The notes below the pieces were generated by a model. That model saw nothing but the letters and a program-made list of their open reading frames with translations, did not search any database and was not told where the DNA came from. The position numbers were made by a program, and so were the translations under genes. From Citrus sinensis (Eukaryota; Streptophyta; Magnoliopsida; Sapindales; Rutaceae), in NCBI RefSeq assembly GCF_022201045.2, contig NC_068560.1, positions 38,527,001 to 38,591,000 on the forward strand: a stretch of DNA of 64,000 nucleotides, in the 5' to 3' direction. Positions within the stretch are counted from its first letter, which is position 1. Every line of letters starts with the position of its first letter. This document shows, piece by piece, positions 30,170 through 42,479 of this stretch.

Positions 30170-31351
30170 TTTAGTTAAGTATCGACTGAGAGAAACTGAG
30201 AAATAGAGAGAGCGAGAGAGATTATAAGGTTTATATATATATATATATATATATATACAGGTATATATGACTTATAGTGAGCGAGCAGAGTAGTGTGATT
30301 TGCTTTTGTTTTAATGGTTTTCGGTGTCAAGCTGCTACATCATCTACAACATCAGCCATCTGGTGGCTTTAGCTCCTTCTCCGTTCGATGATTTCGATGC
30401 CTTTTTTTTGTTTTCTTTTTTTCTTTTTTAAATATATTTTTATCAGTATAGCGTGAGTTTTTTTAATATGGCCCGGGCTGCTCTTCTTCTAACACCCAAG
30501 AGCCCGACAGGCAACTCTAATCTATTCCGCCAGCAATTTTTTTTTTTTTTTAAAAAAAAAAAGTTAAAAATCAAATGACCAATAAATTAATTATATTGCA
30601 AATGTTCTTTTTACTGTTGCAATGACCAAAATAATAATGAAAAAATTTTAAATTGTAAGCTGTTATTGTGATAAGATTTCATCGGATGAACATTTCCATG
30701 TTGTTGTGATGCTTTTTACTTGTTCACATTTGTGAGAAAATTAATTGAGTGAAAGATCTTGTTTCTAATTACATTACCAGCATCGCCAATTTTATGACAA
30801 TTTTCACCCTCTAAGAATTAAGAAATAGAATTTTGTTGTCTTCAAATTCAATGCTATTATCAAAATCATATACCAGTTTTTGAAACTTATTCACTCACCA
30901 AATTTTGTTTGATACTATTAATTTAATATTTAATCCAATGATTTCTAGCAGCCAATTCCAACTCCATTTTACGAAGTCGCCCACCGATTTATTAAATAAA
31001 AATAACAATGTTACCACCAAGAGAGACGAAAATACCTAAGACGAGTATCCGTGTGGACTGTTGACTACGAGTACTGATGAATCAAACACAACAATATGAG
31101 TATTAATAATTCTGTCTTTTGGCTCCAATGTTAATGGCCGGCTTCATTTTATATTTTGTTGTATAACAATGACTATTTTCAGGCGACACCATCCGACATC
31201 ACAAAATAACAAGCAAAACGAGACAAACTGAAGCTTTATTTAATATATAAATGCATTTCCAAATGCAAACTTGAATTCGTTTGCTTTGGTTTCTCCTCCT
31301 CGATCTTCACATAACTAATTAAGCCTGCTGAGATTTTGCTGCAATTAAGTC
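30170..31351. promoter_or_regulatory. Divergent promoter region between the plastid protein gene and the first MLO
   Basis: The two flanking genes point away from each other, so both promoters lie here. It includes a (TA)n tract at about 30231-30257, T/A homopolymers near 30538-30560, and a TTTAATATATAAATGC stretch at about 31236-31252, a possible TATA for the MLO gene about 100 bases before its ATG. No coding sequence is supported. Confidence 0.5.
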
Positions 31352-31774
31352 ATGGCTGGTGGTGGTGGTGCCGCTGCTGCTGCGGGAGATAGATCATTAA
31401 GAGATACACCGACATGGGCAGTTGCTCTTGTTTGTGCCGTGCTTCTTATTTTATCCATACTCATAGAGCATGGGATTCATTCTCTAAGCAAGGTACGTTT
31501 GTTATATAATTACATACATAATTGTTCGCATAATTATAAAAGATCAAATCGCGCGTACTAATAATTTAATACTGTATGTATGAGCACCTAATATAACTGG
31601 TGTTTTGTGTTGTTGCCTTACTATATATTATTGGCAGTGGTTTCAAAAACGGCAGAAGAAGGCCATGAGTGAAGCCCTTGAGAAAATTAAAGCTGGTTAG
31701 ACTAAACATCTTTGTCTACGTTCTTTTAGTACTTTTAAATGTTTATGGATTAATCAACTTCGAATTTTGATGGT

Positions 31775-31805
<31 letters not shown>

Positions 31806-32333
31806 GTGTTTAAAATTTACAGAGCTGATGCTTTTGGGCTTTCTATCCTTGCTTCTAACTGTGGGTACAAGATTTATTTATAAGATATGCATCCCTGCTG
31901 AATACGGAAACACTATGCTTCCATGCAAGATTGAGAATGATACAGGTGGTGATGATGACGATCATCGGAGAAATCTACTTTTGTACTCCGGAGATGTGAT
32001 GTGGCGTCGGGTTTTGGCCGCGCCCGCCGGTGGGGATGATTATTGCTCGAGAAAGGTAAAAGTTAGTAATTATAATTATTAATACACCAACAACAAAAAC
32101 AACTAGGTACATATGTTGGTATTCTATTTTCAAAATCCAGACGTATTAGCAGTGGCTTTGCTTTTAATCTTGTCTTCAGGGACAAGTGTCGTTGATTTCA
32201 CTGACGGGGCTTCACCAATTGCATATATTTATATTCGTTCTTGCCGTCTTTCACGTTCTGTATAGCGTTATCACTATTGCATTGGCCAAGGCCAAAGTAA
32301 GTTTTCATCATTTTATTTTTATTTCCAGCTCAA

Positions 32334-32373
<40 letters not shown>

Positions 32374-34595
32374 CTGATGAATTTTTGTTTTGCTGTTATT
32401 ATTATTAAATTTTTTTTTTTTCGGGGTTTAATCAGATGAAGAAGTGGCAGGCTTGGGAATTAGAAACCAACTCCTTGGAGTACCAATTCACAAATGGTGA
32501 GTGCCTCGCGCAAATAGGGCCTAGATATAGGTGGTAGTATGGGCCACAGGCTCATTAACAATAGCAGATCTAATTGGGCTTTCTTTAACAGATCCAGCAA
32601 GATTCAGGTTCACTCATCAGACTTCTTTTGTGAAGAGACATTCTGGCTTGTCCAGAACCCCTGGAATTAGATGGATTGTAAGCTTCAAAAGCCCCAAGTA
32701 ATTATTCTCGGACATCAATATCTTTTTTCACAAAATGAAATTGAATGCAGGTGGCATTCTTCAGGCAATTCTTTGGTTCAGTATCAAAGGTGGATTATAT
32801 GACAATGCGCCATGGATTTATCAATGTAAGTGATCATTATTAATAATTAATAAAGGAACCAACCAGCCAACAATGTAATTTATAAGTATAAGCATTGAAA
32901 TAATGGAATATTGATTATTGATATTTAACAATAACAGGCACATTTTGCTCCTAATACCTCATTTGACTTCCATAAGTACATCAAAAGATCTCTGGAAGAT
33001 GATTTCAAGGTTGTCGTAGGAATCAGGTGAATCGTACATTAATAATTTAATAAAATTTTGTCATGTGTTTACACGAGTGGAATGAATAAAATTATTATGT
33101 ACACTTCACCGTTCCTCGGACGTACGGTTGTATGCGCCATATACACACACTAATGCTAATGTATTTTATTTAATTTGATTTTGCAGTATCCCTTTATGGA
33201 TTGTTGCTGTAATCTTTTTGCTTGTAAATGTATACAGTTAAGTTAATCTCCATCTCCTTTTTCCCATGCACTCTTGTGCAGGCGCTTTAACTAACTAATG
33301 GTATCTCAAGGAAATTAATTAACCATTAACAATATGAATCTGCCGCTGCAGAATGGGACTCACTTAGCTGGTTAACAGTAGCTCCACTCCTTGTAAGTCA
33401 CACTCATCTATTAAATTGTTTCCCAATTAATTAATTAAGTTCGTTTATTAACAGTCAGTGGATAAATTTGCAGATAATTCTCTTGGTGGGTACAAAGCTA
33501 GAACTAGTCATAATGGAAATGGCACAAGAAATTCAAGATCGAACAACGGTTGTAAGAGGGGCTCCAGTTGTTGAGCCAAACAACAAATTTTTTTGGTTCA
33601 ATCGCCCCGAATGGATTCTCTTCTTAATACACTACACCTTGTTTCAGGTAAATTAAAATTCAGAATAACTGGTCATAAGCTCCTGCACTAACATAATTAA
33701 CTAAAAACCCTGATACGCACGTACCCTTAATTTACAGAATGCGTTCCAAATGGCGTTTTTCTTGTGGATAGTGGTAAGTACCACTTACTTAATTAATTAA
33801 TCATTTAATTTATTTGTTTATTAGGAAACTTTTCTTTTCTTTTCGATTATCGTATTAATTAGATATCATGTAATAGAATATGTTATATACATGCATGCAT
33901 GCAGTATGAATTCGGGATTCATTCTTGCTTTCACGAGAACCTGCCACTAATTTTGACGAGGGTTATAGTCGGAGTGGCCTTACAGTTCCTGTGCAGCTAT
34001 ATCACTTTCCCTCTCTATGCCTTGGTAACACAAGTGAGTAGGTCGTAGATATAAGAGTGGTTTATAAATGATATATAATTTCAATAAAGATAATGATATA
34101 TAAACATATACTAATAAAAAGAAAATTAATTAAATTGATATCAATGCATGCATGGGATCATGCATCGATGTGATGTGCATGCTGTGATTGCAGATGGGGT
34201 CTCACATGAAGAAATCAATATTTGAAGAGCAAACAGCAAAGGCTCTTAAAAAGTGGCAAAAGGCAGCAAAGGAGAGAAGGAGATCGAGGAATAAAGCTGC
34301 CGCAGGAGCAGATAAATGTAGTGGTATCATGAGCATCCATGGCCATGGCTCCCCTTCTCCTCCTTCTTCAGGATTCTTGAGCGGAGAAAATACACCAAGC
34401 CAAGGGGCATCACCGATTCACTTGCTTCACCATTACAAATACAGATCCAATCAACAGGACATTGAAAGCGTGAGATCTTACCAATCTGATAATGAGCTCT
34501 CTGAGATTGAACCTTCTTCGACTCATCATCATCATCAAGATCAAGGAAGAGATGAAGATCTACACAACAGTGACTTTTCATTTGTAAAACTTTGA
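31352..34595 (+). CDS. MLO: MLO family seven-transmembrane protein, barley-Mlo (clade IV) type
   Basis: Plant-specific seven-helix plasma-membrane protein with a calmodulin-binding tail. Some family members are powdery-mildew susceptibility factors. Fourteen exons close in phase to 563 aa: 31352-31492, 31638-31695, 31823-32055, 32180-32296, 32436-32496, 32592-32677, 32751-32825, 32938-33026, 33187-33236, 33352-33392, 33474-33647, 33738-33773, 33905-34033, 34194-34595. Hallmarks are [98 protein letters not shown] and [15 protein letters not shown], with [19 protein letters not shown] as the calmodulin-binding region. The stretch [20 protein letters not shown] and the tail motifs [14 protein letters not shown] and DFSF match barley MLO closely, pointing to clade IV rather than the Arabidopsis MLO2/6/12 group. 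The clade call needs a tree. Confidence 0.93.
31774..31806. repeat. T11-G22 homopolymer tract in MLO intron 2
   Basis: A run of 11 T is followed directly by 22 G, ending 16 bases before the exon 3 acceptor. Such a G run can form quadruplexes and its length is prone to assembly error. Confidence 0.85.
32334..32371. repeat. (ATA)n microsatellite in MLO intron
   Basis: About 13 units of the trinucleotide lie between exons 4 and 5. Confidence 0.9.
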
Positions 34596-36713
34596 TATTC
34601 AATTTTTACTTAGCAAATCTAATGAGCAGTGGTTAAGAACAATAAACGATATACGATTTCATTCTTAAGTAGTACCAAGCAAAGAGCAATATTAATGACA
34701 GGTTACATGTAGTAATGCTGTTCTTATTGAAAATGACAACAACTTAATTATGAATTCTTCTTATTCGAACACCGATTAAACAGTTCGTCAAAATCATGTA
34801 TGCATGTCAATCAAGGTCGAAGTTTATCGATGATCGATCTTTATTAATTAGTACTGTTATTTTAAGAAGGAAACAACTATTTTTTCTCCCCAGTTTATCT
34901 TAATTTTGCCTAATTCATTGGGTAAAAAATTAAATCGTTAACTAACTCTGAATGAAGGTAATTTTACTTACATTTTCAGAGGATCCTAAATTCCTCCTAA
35001 TATCGAAATAGATATAAGTTAACTAAAACTAATTAATAAACAAACCAATCAAATATATGTAGGCTGCAGCCATGCCAACTTGAGCATTTTTTTATGAGCC
35101 TTAAATAATAATTGTCTATTTTCAGAGTCACTTTTGATAAGATTAAAAAGACGACCCATTTTTATTTACACATTTTGGATCATTGCATTAGAATTGTCAT
35201 AGTTTCCTCATCTGGAATCGTGCTAGGTTATGAACTTTTTATTGTTTTAATAACGATGATGATGATGATGCTACTATAGATATACATATATATTCCGTGG
35301 GAGAGAAATGTCATTCATGACGTTTAATTGAAGGGCTTCATCATGAAGAAAGTTTAATTGGGAATAAATTATAAAGATTCCTCATCATTAGTTACAACAA
35401 AGACCAGAGGTGAAATAATTTAAACATAAAATCAAACCTCGCGTGTTTCCTCAAAATTATAAAATAGGTTAAAGAACCCTTATCTTTAAAGCATTTGTAA
35501 ATAAAAAGAATACAAATTGGGACAAAAATCTAAGTCCATGTTGAACAAAATAGTAGGTAGCAATTGTTTATTAATTTGAAGCATTCAGGCGCAGCTCAAT
35601 TAAAGCTAAGCATCTACGCTAAGTCAACATGCTTGCATATTGCTACAAATATTGTAACTAATTTTTTTAATGTTCTACTTTCTCTTTTTCTGCATTCTCT
35701 CTCTCTCTCTCTTTTTTTTTTTTGGCTTAAATATGTTGTTCTTTTCTATAATCAATTTCATAATTAACACAATTATTTGATTAAATTATGTGATAGTGTA
35801 TGATGACATAGGTGAAGAATAAACAAATTCAATGAAGAGCACGGCAATTCTTTGAATGTATACTTAGTTTATCAAATTAGATGACATGTAAACATTTTGA
35901 ATTTTGTTAAAAAAGAAAAAAAGTTTTTCCGTTTTTGGTTTTGTTCTCTTACAATTTTTATGCCAAATTTTACACCTTAAATTATTTAAAAAATAAAAAC
36001 AAAAGCTTGTATTTTCATAAAAACTCAAATACAATAGCAAATACTATTGATTATTCCATGTTGAAAGATCATTAGATATTAAGACTCATAATCTCTAAAT
36101 TAATTCATACTGACCGGCCTAATTAAAGAGAATAAATGTATTTCTTTGGTGGTTATACAATTATTTTAAAGAAAAATAGGACGTCATTTGCAATGTTACA
36201 AGACGACCCTTTTGTAAATTAGGATTTGTTCAAGGACCACAATGAAAATTAAATTTAAGAAGTTAGCAAGCCGGCATAAACAACGTGAATAAGGCAACGA
36301 AACGCGAGATGAATAAACGTTTGGTGAAGAAACGCGGTTTTTTGAAATTACAAATGGTTCCACAGCATTCCTTTTTTAATTCTTCTTCTGCTTCTTCCTC
36401 TACTTCTCTGCAAAGGCTCGTTGATCCATAAATCGAGCTCCACAAACTCTGAAACTCAAAATGAACTAAATGGGTCGTCTTAAATTCAGTTTTTAACATC
36501 TGGGTCGAGATTGAAATTTTGAAACTTGGTTTTTGTGGCGACCAAAGTAGAGAGAAGCCAAGTAAAAAGGATGACTTTTTTCTGAAGTAAATGTTTTGAT
36601 GGGAGATTGTAGATTTACATTATGTATTTAGTTAAATTTTTTTTATCATGAGCGTTTTTTGAGGGGCTAACGGTGTTTATTTAACGAGTGAGTGGACTTG
36701 TAAATTTATAACT
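34596..36713. other. MLO 3' flank and PAT promoter
   Basis: No gene is supported in these 2.1 kb. The stretch is AT-rich with a (CT)n run at about 35697-35712. The last 200 bases are probably the PAT leader. The minus-strand frame at 36263-36499 lies opposite the PAT promoter and lacks any family signature. Confidence 0.4.
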
Positions 36714-39700
36714 ATGGCTAGGCGACATGGATGGCAACTTCCAGCTCACACTTTTCAGGTACTCTTTTTTTTTTTTTTAGTTACATATTATCAGTCTGTT
36801 CAAATGTTGTTCAATGTGCTTTTTGCAGATAAGTTTTGAGTTTTAATTGTAAGTAGATTCTGTGTGTGAATAATTTTAGAGTGGTGGACTGGCGGGTATA
36901 CAACTATATATTGTGTTTCTTCTTTCCCTGCTTGTGTGAGTTTTCCTCTTCAATTACTGAAAATGCAATGTGTGAGTTTTGAGAAAAGTCCTTTCTATTT
37001 TCACTTTGGAGCCTGTAAATCTTTATGTTTGTGAAATAGGGAGATGACTCGTTCAAGCAACTAGTTTTAGTATAATTTGCATACTCAGTTACTGGTGAGA
37101 TCTCTTATTAAAGAGGGAAAAAAATGCAAGGATTACTGATGTTGAGGCCAACTTTTTATGGTGGACAGGTTGTGGCTATAACTGTCTTTTTCTTGTTATC
37201 CGTTGCATATTATGCGTTCTTTGCTCCTTTTCTTGGGACAGAAATCTATGAATATGTGGCAATCGGTGTTTATTCTGTCTTGGTAAGAACAATCAAAGCC
37301 TATTTTTTTTTTTTTCTCCAACAAGCCCTCACTTGTTTTCCCTTTGTCTGTTATCTTAACGTTTGAGTTGGAATTTCAGGCTTTCTGTGTATTCATTCTT
37401 TACGTGCGGTGCACTGGTATTGATCCTGCTGATCCTGGAATTCTAATTGAACCTGACAAGATATCGGCGTATAAATTACAAAATGACACTGATCTGCCTG
37501 GTAAGTATTCTGATAATTCTCAAATTAGGGTGCTGAGTGCTGAATCAGGTCGAATTCACCACTTTGATGGTATTAAGCATACTTGGTTACTAAATGTAAT
37601 ATAAAGGTTATCCTGGAAGTTTCTCCAATTAATACACCGGACCTGTTGTTTTGCCTCATGATTCACTGAACTGGTGTTCATCCTCTTTATTAAACGGACA
37701 ATAATCTGGTCCGGTTTCTTATAAAAAAAGGGGACAATAGTCTGGTCTTTCACCTGTCTAGATACTTTCTTCTTTGCTTTTGATCAGGCAATGCATCTCC
37801 TATTGAAGGACCTAGTAAAGTAGGTCTAAAGGACGGAGGAAATTCTAACGGGCATGGTCCAGGTTGGTGCTCAAAAATTGGAGGTTTCTTTTGTGGTTTT
37901 CTTGTAATCAAAGATTGCCGCAAAGATGAAGATCTACTACAATCAGGAGAGGAGGATGCTCTATTCTGCACATTATGCAATGCTGAGGTACATGATTGTT
38001 AGAGGCAGAGCTCTTTCTTTTAAATGACATTGTTTTCTTATGCATGGAAACCCCACATTCTCACTCAAATACTTCAAAAAACCCTAGAGAGATAAAGAAA
38101 AGAGAATAAAACTGTAAGATAACTTAATGATTCAAAGACAGTAATCTGCCAATGTCTGGTTCTTTCAATTTGCCATGCTTGAACTTGATGGGATGGTCTG
38201 ACCAGCTCGGGCACTCAAACAAAAGGTGAAAACAGAGAGTGATACATTAAACTGAACTGTGTACTAAAGAAAGTTTTTCTTTGCAGGTACGCAAGTTCAG
38301 CAAACATTGCAGGAGTTGTGACAAATGCGTTGATGGATTTGATCATCATTGTCGGGTAAGATTAGATGTGTATCCCTGTTAGTCTCCGGTATGGAGAAGT
38401 CTCAGACATTCTAGTCTTCTTTATCTGAGGAGGCTTGATGTAGAATGGAATATTTTGCTTAGAAAATTGCAATCATGTGCCACATTTGAATGTTAGCATG
38501 CGTTCTTTTTGCGTCATTAATAGGATATCCTGGTATAAAACATACTCTGCATGTCCTATCTTTACGGCACAAAGTATTTACTAACTTAGTGCTGTTATAT
38601 TTTTTTTTTTTTGGGGGGGGTGGGGGGGGGGGTTTATGAATAATTTGGTATGACTAAAACTGTCTGCATATATGTTGCAGTGGTTGAATAATTGCGTGGG
38701 AAGAAAGAACTATATTACCTTTGTGTGCCTTATGGCAGCAAGCCTTGTCTGGGTAAGTCTTAGAACAATGCTTATTTGGGTTGGGTATGCAACCTTTCAG
38801 TTTATACTTTATAGTCCTACAACCTGTTTAAGCTATCATTGAGTGTATGCATATGCATTTTTTTTTTTTTTGTCTCAGCTTATTGTGGAATTTGGGGTTG
38901 GAGTTGCTGTCCTTGTTCGATGCTTTGTGGATAAAAAGGGTACAGAAAATCATATAACTGAGAGGCTTGGAGTTGGATTTTCTCTTCCCCCTTTAGCCAC
39001 TGTAGTAGTATGTTTCTGCATCTCTGTGTACGGTTCAGATTGTTTCTGTATTATCTGGAAAAGATTCTTCTCTTATTAAGGAAGATTGATGCGTGATTAT
39101 TCTAATTGTGTGACCTGTTATCTGAGGCAAATTTACCTCAGTTCAGGACATATCCCCAATTTTCTCAACCATTTGTAAAGTCACACATTGGACTGTTAAT
39201 AACGTGGAAATGGCGCTGAATCCATGGAAGAGCAACTAATGCTTTACATTAATGATTTCAGGCCATATGCACAGCTGTTTCTTTTCTGGCCACCGTGCCT
39301 CTTGGAGAACTATTCTTTTTCCACATGATTCTGATACGAAAGGTAACTTCTTGAAATGACTTCCTCCCTCTTCCTTTTCTTCTGTCTTTCTATATGCATT
39401 TGCAAATATTCAGTTTTTGTTGTTTCTGGGACAGGGTATCACAACATATGAGTACGTCGTTGCTATGAGAACTCAAAGTGAACCACCTGGACCATCTATT
39501 GATGAAGGAGACCAACAAAGTGTGCCAACTTCTCCAACCAGTTCCGCTGTGACTGCAATCAGCGGAAGAAGCTCTCTTGGAATGAGTCTGCAATACAAAG
39601 GTGCTTGGTGTACTCCTCCAAGGATCTTCATGGACCACCAGGTACCACTTCATTAATTTTACCTTGTCAACTTTGATTGAGGAGTGTTTTTTCTCTTAGG

Positions 39701-41058
39701 GACATAGACTGAATGGGAGCTGTTGATTTAAATTGTCATAAATACCATCCATAATTGGAAAGGCTGTAAACTATTAAGACTATGCTAGGTATATGTTTAA
39801 TTACTAGGGAAACTCTTGACATGTACTTATTACTACTATGTAATTTTCTTTGTCGGGAAACTGTTTCCATATCGTATTTCACATGCTCTGCATTTTCTTT
39901 GGAAATGGCCATCTTGGCTTCTTGTCTACTGGCATGCTAGCCTGTAGAGAACTAGTTAAAAGTGGCTCCTCAAAATAATGGGGGAACATCAGTAAGTACG
40001 CCAATGCTTTTGTGTTGAAAGATAATTCCCCTGTATGCTATTGTTGGCTGAGCTTCAATTTCTATCCTCACAACAGCACAGAAAGTGTGTAGATTTTCTA
40101 CATAAAAAGTTCATAACTGGATTTATTTTCTGTATTTTATTTTTATAAGCAGGACGAAGTTATACCACATCTGGAACCAGGACGCTTACCATCCACGGTT
40201 GATCCAGATGCTGTGGGAGCTGACAAAGGGAAAAGGTTGGCCCAGCGTCCGGTACGAATCAGTGCATGGAAACTTGCAAAGTTGGATTCCACCGAGGCAA
40301 TGAGAGCTGCAGCAAAAGCTAGAGCATCATCATCTGTTCTACGTCCAATTGGTGGTCGACAACATCCATATGATGCTGATGATTTCTGCAGCAGCAATGT
40401 AAGCGGAAGAAGTAGCCCGGTCAGCAGTAACCAAGGTTTTCCATCCAGAAACAATAAAGCAGGGAAATCAAAGAGCTCATATCCACCGAGTCGTGCTAGC
40501 AGGGAAGATAGTGAGACGTGCGGTCAGAGTCTTAGTAACTTTAGCAGTCCCCATGTTTCTAACCTTGCCCCATCTCCATTGGTGCAGCATATTTCTAGCA
40601 TGGATCACTTCAACCCCATGTATCAATCATCAGCTAACCAATCTCCTTTGTCAGTAAGACAAAGCCTAGGACACGAAACCACTGTCCATGAAACTGCAGC
40701 ACAAGCTCCCATCAGAAAAAAAGGGAGTACAGCTGCAGAAAATTCAAGAAATTCAGTCTTTTGGGATCCAGAAGCTGGGCGCTTTGTCTCCTCTTCTTCG
40801 GGAGGTGCTGGTTCTTCTCAGGTACTGGGGGCAGAGCTTTTGTACACAGGTCAATCTATATTCTTTGGTGGTCCTCTTGTGAATGATCAGCTGAGCAGAG
40901 GGACAAGAACTGGCAGTTCAATGGCCTATAGTCTCGATAGAGGTTCCACGTCAAGTAATTATCAACAAAGTAGATTACAGAGGGGCGGCCAGCTACCTGT
41001 GTTTGTTCCAAGTGATTCTCGGTCTCAGCACAAGCAATTTTCGTCAAGGTTGCCTTGA
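36714..41058 (+). CDS. DHHC protein S-acyltransferase, PAT21/PAT22 type
   Basis: Palmitoyltransferase that attaches long-chain acyl groups to Cys of membrane-associated proteins. Ten exons (36714-36758, 37169-37282, 37380-37500, 37788-37987, 38287-38355, 38681-38752, 38879-39007, 39262-39342, 39435-39641, 40153-41058) close in phase to 647 aa. It starts [15 protein letters not shown], has two N-terminal membrane helices, and then the Cys-rich DHHC domain: [40 protein letters not shown] (active-site DHHC). Two more helices and the conserved [10 protein letters not shown] follow. The C-terminal 370 residues are long, Ser-rich and probably disordered, as in PAT21 (At2g33640) and PAT22 (At1g69420). 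Introns fall between the Cys-rich subsegments. Substrates are unknown. It sits between two MLO genes. Confidence 0.93.
38600..38632. repeat. T13-G8-T-G11 tract in PAT intron 5
   Basis: A T run is followed by G runs broken by one T. It is the same T-then-G layout as at 31774 and 42425. Confidence 0.8.
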
Positions 41059-41316
41059 AAGCTAAATTAGGAACAGTGATTTGTCTCTCTTTCCCTTTTT
41101 TTGTTTTCCCCTCCCGGACGAATAGAGTTAGAATTTTCTTTTGCATGTGGTCTTTTTGGTTTATTGTGCAGCTAACTTAATAGCTTTGCCTATATTTGTT
41201 TTCCCTGTTGTTACTACTAACCCGAGGGCCTCCGAACATTTCGGCTACAGATACTTGGATCTTTGACCGCAAAGAAATCTTTTATGGCTCTATTCAATGC
41301 CATGCTATTATCATAT

Positions 41317-41839
41317 GGGTAAAAGTCTATTTAGTCCTAATATTTTAAGATTAGTATTCATTTAGTTTTTATATTTTTTAAAATATCTCGAAACATCCCT
41401 GCCGTTAAAGTATTGATACCCATACTGTTACTTTTTATTTTTTTGACTTACTTTTACAATATTATCCTTCAATAATAATTTTTTTGTTTGGATATTAATA
41501 AAAATAAAATAATTAAATTATCAATTTAACCTTAAAAAATAAAAATAAAAATTTATATTAATTTTTAATTGTCAAAAATTGTATGCAAACTACTAACTGC
41601 GCAAATGGTGCTTGCAAAAAAATTATATATTAAATTAGTAATTTAATTATTATTTTTTTATTAATGTCCAAAAAATTATTATAAAAGAATAATATTGTAA
41701 AAATAAGTTAAAAGAAATAAAAAATAATAGTAAGAGTATCAATACTTTAACGGTAGGAATATTTTAAGATATTTTAAAAATTACAAAGACTAAATAAACA
41801 ATAATCTTAAAATTCAAAGGACTAAATAGATTTTTATCC
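41317..41839. mobile_element. MITE with long terminal inverted repeats and 9-bp target-site duplication
   Basis: The 523-bp element begins GGGTAAAAGTCTATTTAGTC and its reverse-complemented right end begins GGATAAAAATCTATTTAGTC. The inverted repeats extend over roughly 100 bases, including CCGTTAAAGTATTGATAC on the left against GTATCAATACTTTAACGG on the right. Identical 9-bp direct repeats TTATCATAT flank it (41308-41316 and 41840-41848). A 9-bp duplication with long inverted repeats points to a Mutator-like non-autonomous element. No coding capacity is seen. Confidence 0.88.
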
Positions 41840-41848
41840 TTATCATAT

Positions 41849-42479
41849 TTTTCAAAGTTATTCATCAGTCAATTCGACATTCCCGCCTGTCACCCCGTCA
41901 ACGGCGAAACTTTTATTTTATATTTTTCTAACTCCAAATTCTTACATGCGTGGCTCTGAACTGATTGAGAGACCGACCATGCATAGTTTACCTAAGTGCC
42001 TAACAATGTAAGAGCTTAACCTAGTATTATAAATCAAAATTTAAAAAAAAAAAAGAGATAAATTTAATTTCCTATTTTAGCTATTATTTTGGCTACATAA
42101 TCGATTCTGAACCTCATATTATGATTATCTCTCCTATTAACACTCTGGTTTATAGTTTTCATCAATGGCAAAAAGGCATTTAACAATTTTTGGTTCCCAA
42201 AAAGATAGGCAAAACTTTCAACCATAATAACGGCCTAATGATCCTCTCCGTACACTTTTCTGTTACAATGACAAAAAGATAAACAAAAAAGAGTTAACCC
42301 AAAAAGGGGGTTAAAAAAAAAAAATCCATCATCTCACCGGCCTTCTCTTTCACAATTGATTCTTGGAATAATTTGAACACAGTTATACAATACATTAATA
42401 ATAGTAATAATAATTGAGGGTTGCTTTTTTTTTTTTTGGGGGGGTTTTTGTGAGGAAGAATTGGAAAAAACGACAGAAG
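41849..42479 (+). promoter_or_regulatory. Promoter region of the second MLO
   Basis: The 600 bases between the MITE and the MLO start contain no other gene. A T13-G7 tract at 42425-42444 lies about 35 bases before the ATG, probably in the leader. A plus-strand in-frame stretch upstream of the ATG merely reads through this homopolymer. Confidence 0.4.

Noticed and set aside
42414-42479. Upstream in-frame extension of the second MLO start
   Set aside because: It only translates the T-run/G-run tract and then runs into the proper MAGGGG start. Family members start near the TPTWA motif.
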